Source: Holophagae bacterium (lineage in GTDB: Bacteria; Acidobacteriota; Holophagae; Acanthopleuribacterales; Acanthopleuribacteraceae). Taken from it: a stretch of 64,000 nucleotides of DNA. Position 1 is the first letter of the stretch. Each line of letters starts with the position of its first letter. The position numbers were made by a program, and so were the translations under genes. The stretch lies in assembly GCA_029263455.1 (NCBI GenBank), contig JAJCXM010000026.1, positions 124,001 through 188,000 of the forward strand. Direction: 5' to 3'. Below the pieces are notes generated by a model, which ran no database searches, had not been told where the DNA came from, and was given only the letters and a program-made list of their open reading frames with translations. Positions 59,600-64,000 of this stretch are shown here, piece after piece.

Positions 59600-61549
59600 A
59601 TGTTCCTTGCCCTGCTTACCTACGCCATCGCCAACAACCATGCAAATTCAGTCTCTTATTCGGCGGGTGCCCCTTCTGCGTTAGTTAGGTCCGCGTTACA
59701 AGAAAAAGGGCCACCTATAAAGGTACTCGGAATGACCTTTTCGAGGACAGCCACCGTAGTAACAAGCGTACAAGAATCCGTTTTACAACGCAGAGACCGC
59801 TACGAAAGATCCGCCGTGCAATGGTATCTCAATGCTCAAGTCTTTCAGGCCTCGCCAGGGGTGTTCATCGTGACGGCCCAGATCGTATTGCCCCAAGGCT
59901 ATGAAGACGGGCGCATTGCCATTGAAACCCATTTGCTGAATGATCGGCGGCAAGCTGTCGACAAACAACAAACCATCATCCAAATGAACCCGGACGTGCG
60001 CGAACAGGTACTGCACGACGCTATTCTGGCAAGTCAAAGGCCCGCTTACATTCAAGTCACCCTCAAACCAGCTCGAGGCGTGGCCAAGGTCAGAGAAAAG
60101 CCGCTTATCTACGATGCATCTCTTAATCCTGCCATTGGCGAATGTTATATGTTGCGCGCTGATCCGGTTACCGTCATCAGATTGAATGACGCACGTTGCC
60201 GCGACGACAAGCAGCGTAAAAGAGCCAGGGCGATAGACCCCCTCTTTGTTGACAATTCGACATTGGTTCCTGCCTATATCCCCTATGCGTCACACGACGG
60301 CACCGCCACCTTTCTCTTTCAAGCAAAACAAGTTGATCTAGATCCTCAGCTCATGTCTTTCAGTTTCAGTGATGGTGAGAACAGTCATCCACTTCGAAGA
60401 TCTGCTCTAGCGCAAAGAGAGTTCTTCAAAGGCCACGCCCTATTCGAAGTGATCCTGGACGTATCGCAAGTCTTAAGACCGGGCCTTTTGACCATTTCCT
60501 ATGCGTTACCAGAAGACAACGGAACGATGATTAGCCGGACGCCAATTGCGCTAAGGCCCCCGGTTCCAGCAGCAAAGGAGCAGCTCAATGATCTATTCTT
60601 GCAAGCTTGTCGCGCGTCATCTGGGTACTTCGAAATCAAGCATCTTGTCGATTGCGGTGCAGACCCCACTGCAAGTGACCCAGATGGCAATGGCGCCTTG
60701 GCATACGCCGTATTTAATGATCGCCACAAGATGATTGCGCCTTTGGTTGAACTGGGCGTTCCTTTAGACGCGCAAAACAAGAACGGTCACAGTCCGATCA
60801 TGGTAGGTGCTGCCAATGGCCAGTTAGCATCAGTCCGTGAGCTACTCAAGCTAAAACCTGATTTGACACGCAGCGATTTTTTTGGACAAACGGCCATGCA
60901 CCACGCCTGTCGTTCTAGCCAAGAACGCATTGGATATGTGCTAATCCAAGCAGGCTCAGACTTGAGCCTGCGCAACGAGTTAGGCCATACGCCGCTCATG
61001 GAAGCAATCGCCCACGCGAAGTTAGAATTCATTAAATTGTTTGAGCTCGGGTCGGTTGACCAAACGATGCAAAACCGGCAAGGATACGGACTCGCACACT
61101 TGGCCATACTGAACCGCTACTTCGATAAGAAATTCATTCGCTACCTGTCAGACGCAGGTATTTCCTTCGAACAAGAGAATCAAGGTGGGCGCACCCCACT
61201 GATGCTGGCATGCTCCCTAGGTCTTCAAGATGCCGTATCCCCCTTGTTGACGCTGGAGCATGATCTCGAGCGTAAGGACCATTCTGGCGAGACGGCGTTG
61301 ATGATGGCAAGTATCAACGGCAGCGAACCTGTAATTCGAAAATTGTTAAAGGCTGGGGCAGACCCAAATACCAGCAATCGTGGTATCAACGCCTTAATGT
61401 TAGCCGCGAATAATGGTCACCTTGAGTCAACCAAATTGCTTCTGACCGTGACCAATCTCGATAGCAGAGACGAACGAGGCTGGGGCGCGGCTGAATACGC
61501 AAAACAGAACGGTCAGGACAAGTTGATTCAACTCTTCAAAAACAAATAG
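59600..61549 (+). CDS. Exported ankyrin-repeat protein
   Basis: A 649-residue protein with a short hydrophobic start (MFLALLTYAIANNHA) that looks like a signal peptide. Residues ~20-330 are a beta-rich unknown region. The C-terminal ~320 residues are about eight ankyrin repeats: DGNGALAYAVFNDRHKMIAPLVELGVPLDAQNKNGHSPIMVGAANGQ, AGSDLSLRNELGHTPLMEAIAHAKLEF, GRTPLMLACSLGLQDAV, SGETALMMASINGSEPVIRKLLKAGADPN and GINALMLAANNGHLESTKLLL, each split at its turn. Ankyrins bind other proteins. ATG 59600 has GGAG eight bases upstream; the frame extends back to 59447 as TTG. Confidence 0.87.
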   Translation: MFLALLTYAIANNHANSVSYSAGAPSALVRSALQEKGPPIKVLGMTFSRTATVVTSVQESVLQRRDRYERSAVQWYLNAQVFQASPGVFIVTAQIVLPQGYEDGRIAIETHLLNDRRQAVDKQQTIIQMNPDVREQVLHDAILASQRPAYIQVTLKPARGVAKVREKPLIYDASLNPAIGECYMLRADPVTVIRLNDARCRDDKQRKRARAIDPLFVDNSTLVPAYIPYASHDGTATFLFQAKQVDLDPQLMSFSFSDGENSHPLRRSALAQREFFKGHALFEVILDVSQVLRPGLLTISYALPEDNGTMISRTPIALRPPVPAAKEQLNDLFLQACRASSGYFEIKHLVDCGADPTASDPDGNGALAYAVFNDRHKMIAPLVELGVPLDAQNKNGHSPIMVGAANGQLASVRELLKLKPDLTRSDFFGQTAMHHACRSSQERIGYVLIQAGSDLSLRNELGHTPLMEAIAHAKLEFIKLFELGSVDQTMQNRQGYGLAHLAILNRYFDKKFIRYLSDAGISFEQENQGGRTPLMLACSLGLQDAVSPLLTLEHDLERKDHSGETALMMASINGSEPVIRKLLKAGADPNTSNRGINALMLAANNGHLESTKLLLTVTNLDSRDERGWGAAEYAKQNGQDKLIQLFKNK

Positions 61550-61588
61550 ACAGCCCAAGTGCAAAGAGTTGTTAAAAGTCGGGCTGTC
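61549..61588 (+). terminator. Possible hairpin after the ankyrin gene
   Basis: GACAGCCC (61549-61556) is the inverse complement of GGGCTGTC (61581-61588), with a 24-base loop. There is no T tail immediately after it. It may terminate transcription of the ankyrin gene before the next start at 61660. Confidence 0.35.
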
Positions 61589-61659
61589 CTGTCGATTTGG
61601 CAGCCCTCTTGCTCCTTGGAAGGGACCTAACTAGACGAAAACCACGTGGAGGCAATTCA

Positions 61660-64000
61660 ATGGGCGACAGCCCGATCCAAAACCGGTATTTCCATTTTCT
61701 TGTATTCTGCCTGTGTGCTTGTTTATCGGCTCAGGAACCCCAGCGTTTGGCCGAATTGCAATTAGCAGGGTTTCAAGATGAGAGCAGTTATCCACACCTA
61801 TTTACTCAGCTAAAGGACCAAGTTGTCTTTGCAACAGGATCACCAGTCGCTTTGTGGCTTAGCGATGGCGATGACGCGATTAACCTATCTGAGCAGCAAT
61901 CCCTCGGTGAGCTAAGGACCGCCAATGTGTTGGGCGACACCGTATTTTTTTTGACAAGGAGTAACTATCCGGGCTGGGGGATGGTACGGACCGACGGAAC
62001 GTCTGCGGGCACGAATCTGTCAACCGATTTTCCGTTGGTGGGATTCCAATCAAACCTGAGTCGCCTTAACCCTTTCGCAAAATTAGGGCCTTGGTTCTAT
62101 TTCTTAGGTGAAGATGGTCGTCGTCTGTGGCGCTCGACTATCGAATCTGAGGTGGCAGAGCCCGTAACTGACATTGACGTCGGCCAGGCGGAAAATAACG
62201 AATACTACACCGTCCCAGTCGCGTCCCATGATCAAGTTTTCTTTGCAACCGGAGTGGCCGAAGTAGGCATCAAGTTTTGGCGCTACGACCCAGAAACAGA
62301 CATCCTCCATGAATTTTACTTCATCGAAAGCGGCGAAGACCTAAGTGTCGCCGCCATGGGTGACATCAGTAATCCCGTTGCGGCAGGCGGTTTTGTATAT
62401 TTCTTCGTTCATCGTTTTGAGACAAATGAAGGTAATGAGGTGATCTCCTCTCAATCGCTGTGGTCATACAATATTGCGCTGGACAGCATGCAGGAGGTTG
62501 GTAACTTTCGAATTGCCGACTTCAGTAAGCCCGCGCTTGGGCTAATGGCATACGGTGATCGCGTGCTCTTTACCGCTTACGAAGTGACGACCGGCTATGA
62601 ACTTTGGTCATCATCCGGCACACAAGAGACCACAGAACTATTGATTGACCTAACATCTGGTCCAGGGAATTCTTATCCCCAAGGTTTTGGCATCGTCAAT
62701 CAAGTACTCATCTTTTTTGCTGAAGTTGACGGCGATGTTGGCCTATGGAAAATCGATAGCTCCTTTAATTCACCGTCGCCGTTAGCGAGTATTTGGCCAT
62801 ATGCATTCAATCGGACAGGTGTCCCGAGCGAGTGGTTCATTAACGAGTCCAACCAAGATCTAGTCGTCTTCTTCGCCGAAAAGACGAACGAAGGCCCAAG
62901 TACACGAGGTTTGTGGCATAGCGACGGAAGTGCGTTAGGTACCCAGCTCTTAGATAATCAGGCATGGGGTCAAGAAGCCACAAATACAGACATGGGTATC
63001 TTCTACGCGGGTATTTCCGTGTTTGGATCAGAGCCCACCGTTAGCTCAGATGGCAGCAGCCAAATATTAGGGAACCTCAATCAAACGCCCACAAGTACCC
63101 TTAATCCCCTTACCGACTTTCATAGCGCGGCAATTGGGGACTACGTATTTTTTACGGATCGAAACGCCAATGGTCAGTTCACGGTGAATCGCAGTGCTGG
63201 GTCCCCAGAAACCACTGAAAAACTAGTGAGCTTAGGTGCGCACCAATTCCCGGCCTTTTCATTTCGCACGCCGCCTGCACAATTCACTCAATTCCGAGAT
63301 GACACAGTGTTTGTTAGTCGCGATGAATTGTTTGGATTGAGGTTAATCAAAGTAAGCAATGGCGCTATGGAAACGCTGTTTCGTAGCCCAGGACGCTTTA
63401 ATGAAATGAATATCCTAGTCAATAACGATCATATTCTCTATTTTTCTGTACTGGACGAAAGTAATAGAATAACCGTCTATCGATCAGACGGATCGCCAGG
63501 CAATACTATGTCTGTTTTCGAGGGCGACGCCAGTTTCGACCATGAATTACTGCTGCCGGTTTTGCGCGACGATCAACTCTTTTTTGTTTATGGGCGCTAC
63601 GGAATTTACGACCTGTTCATAGCGGATAACCAAGGTTCTGTCCTACTACAACGTGTCATGGATCAAAGTTCAGATCTTTCTCGTCCGCAATACGCAGCAA
63701 TCGTCAACAACCGCTACCTGCTTGACACGCTGCATATCCTTAACATCAACGCCAACGAGATTTTGTCCTCAAAATTGTGGAGCTCTGATGGCACGGTCGC
63801 TGGCACCCTACTACTTGTCGAACTAGACACAGACCTTAGAGTGCTCGGTCAGCAGAATTCCTGGGTCTATTTCGCGGTCGCCGACCGAAATCAACAACTG
63901 AGAACCGACGGGACACCAGACAACACCCAATTCGTGGAGATTGACGCCCTCCTCAGACAGGCAGAAGTTTGGGTTAGCGACAGCGACGGCATCGTCTTTT
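61660..64000 (+). CDS. Large exported ELWxxDGT-repeat protein (3' partial)
   Basis: This frame opens with ATG 61660 (GGAGG seven bases upstream) and stays open to the end of the window, at least 780 codons. A signal peptide is visible (YFHFLVFCLCACLSAQE). The rest is a beta-propeller made of ELWxxDGT-type repeats; copies such as GYELWSSSGTQETTELLIDL, GLWHSDGSALGTQLL, KLWSSDGTVAGTLLLVEL and RTDGTPDNTQFVEI recur about every 50 residues. Such proteins are secreted and long, and the family has no proven function. The full size and C-terminus lie beyond the window. Confidence 0.88.
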   Translation, partial: MGDSPIQNRYFHFLVFCLCACLSAQEPQRLAELQLAGFQDESSYPHLFTQLKDQVVFATGSPVALWLSDGDDAINLSEQQSLGELRTANVLGDTVFFLTRSNYPGWGMVRTDGTSAGTNLSTDFPLVGFQSNLSRLNPFAKLGPWFYFLGEDGRRLWRSTIESEVAEPVTDIDVGQAENNEYYTVPVASHDQVFFATGVAEVGIKFWRYDPETDILHEFYFIESGEDLSVAAMGDISNPVAAGGFVYFFVHRFETNEGNEVISSQSLWSYNIALDSMQEVGNFRIADFSKPALGLMAYGDRVLFTAYEVTTGYELWSSSGTQETTELLIDLTSGPGNSYPQGFGIVNQVLIFFAEVDGDVGLWKIDSSFNSPSPLASIWPYAFNRTGVPSEWFINESNQDLVVFFAEKTNEGPSTRGLWHSDGSALGTQLLDNQAWGQEATNTDMGIFYAGISVFGSEPTVSSDGSSQILGNLNQTPTSTLNPLTDFHSAAIGDYVFFTDRNANGQFTVNRSAGSPETTEKLVSLGAHQFPAFSFRTPPAQFTQFRDDTVFVSRDELFGLRLIKVSNGAMETLFRSPGRFNEMNILVNNDHILYFSVLDESNRITVYRSDGSPGNTMSVFEGDASFDHELLLPVLRDDQLFFVYGRYGIYDLFIADNQGSVLLQRVMDQSSDLSRPQYAAIVNNRYLLDTLHILNINANEILSSKLWSSDGTVAGTLLLVELDTDLRVLGQQNSWVYFAVADRNQQLRTDGTPDNTQFVEIDALLRQAEVWVSDSDGIVF

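Overview
The window reads as ordinary chromosome of a Gram-negative, heterotrophic bacterium with about 50% GC. An outer membrane is implied by apolipoprotein N-acyltransferase, an EnvC-like divisome factor, an O-antigen-ligase-type polymerase, a FecI/FecR pair and many exported proteins. The mix of propeller-type sensor kinase, sulfatase-TPR proteins, large secreted repeat proteins, a DUF3014 protein and a eukaryote-like isoleucyl-tRNA synthetase fits Acidobacteriota (Holophagae/Acanthopleuribacter-like) or a deltaproteobacterial relative. That placement is inference from gene content. I see no tRNA, rRNA, CRISPR array, complete insertion sequence or prophage.

Layout. 1-8 kb: the end of an exported protein, an HU/IHF protein, a DciA-like protein, a large secreted repeat protein, GCS2-type glutamate-cysteine ligase, CCA-adding/poly(A) polymerase and a MetX-type acyltransferase. 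8-13 kb: an Fe-S type Rrf2 regulator divergent from a CMD-like protein and MobA, then Kbl, an HNH protein, PRPP synthetase and a pentapeptide-repeat protein. 13-18.4 kb: type II IleRS, TspO, a DUF5684 membrane protein and a secreted DM13-domain protein.

18.7-28 kb is the most distinctive part. A propeller/Y_Y_Y histidine kinase and a NarL-type response regulator each sit behind a near-identical palindrome, ATACCCA-N4-TGGGTAT, at almost the same distance from a TATATT -10 box. Next come two paralogous secreted proteins bracketing a sulfatase-superfamily/TPR membrane protein and a parvulin-type foldase. Related palindromes precede both paralogs. I propose this as one regulated cell-surface system whose function I cannot name.

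28-49 kb is mostly housekeeping: an ABC exporter, universal stress protein, thiol peroxidase, HutH, a polysaccharide polymerase/ligase, DUF3014, M17 and M61 peptidases, MTA phosphorylase with a PfkB kinase, EnvC, Lnt, class I aldolase, then a tightly packed run HflX - NFACT-R - IlvE - MiaE - glycosyltransferase. 49-54 kb: SNF2 helicase, SWIM zinc-finger protein, a small unknown protein and BolA, in overlapping or closely spaced order. 54-64 kb: ECF sigma factor and FecR without an adjacent TonB receptor, a PAS hybrid histidine kinase, an exported esterase, an ankyrin-repeat protein and the start of a large ELWxxDGT-repeat protein that runs off the end.

Starts were chosen by Shine-Dalgarno spacing. 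Several genes use TTG or GTG, and metX, the propeller kinase and its regulator appear to be leaderless or nearly so.
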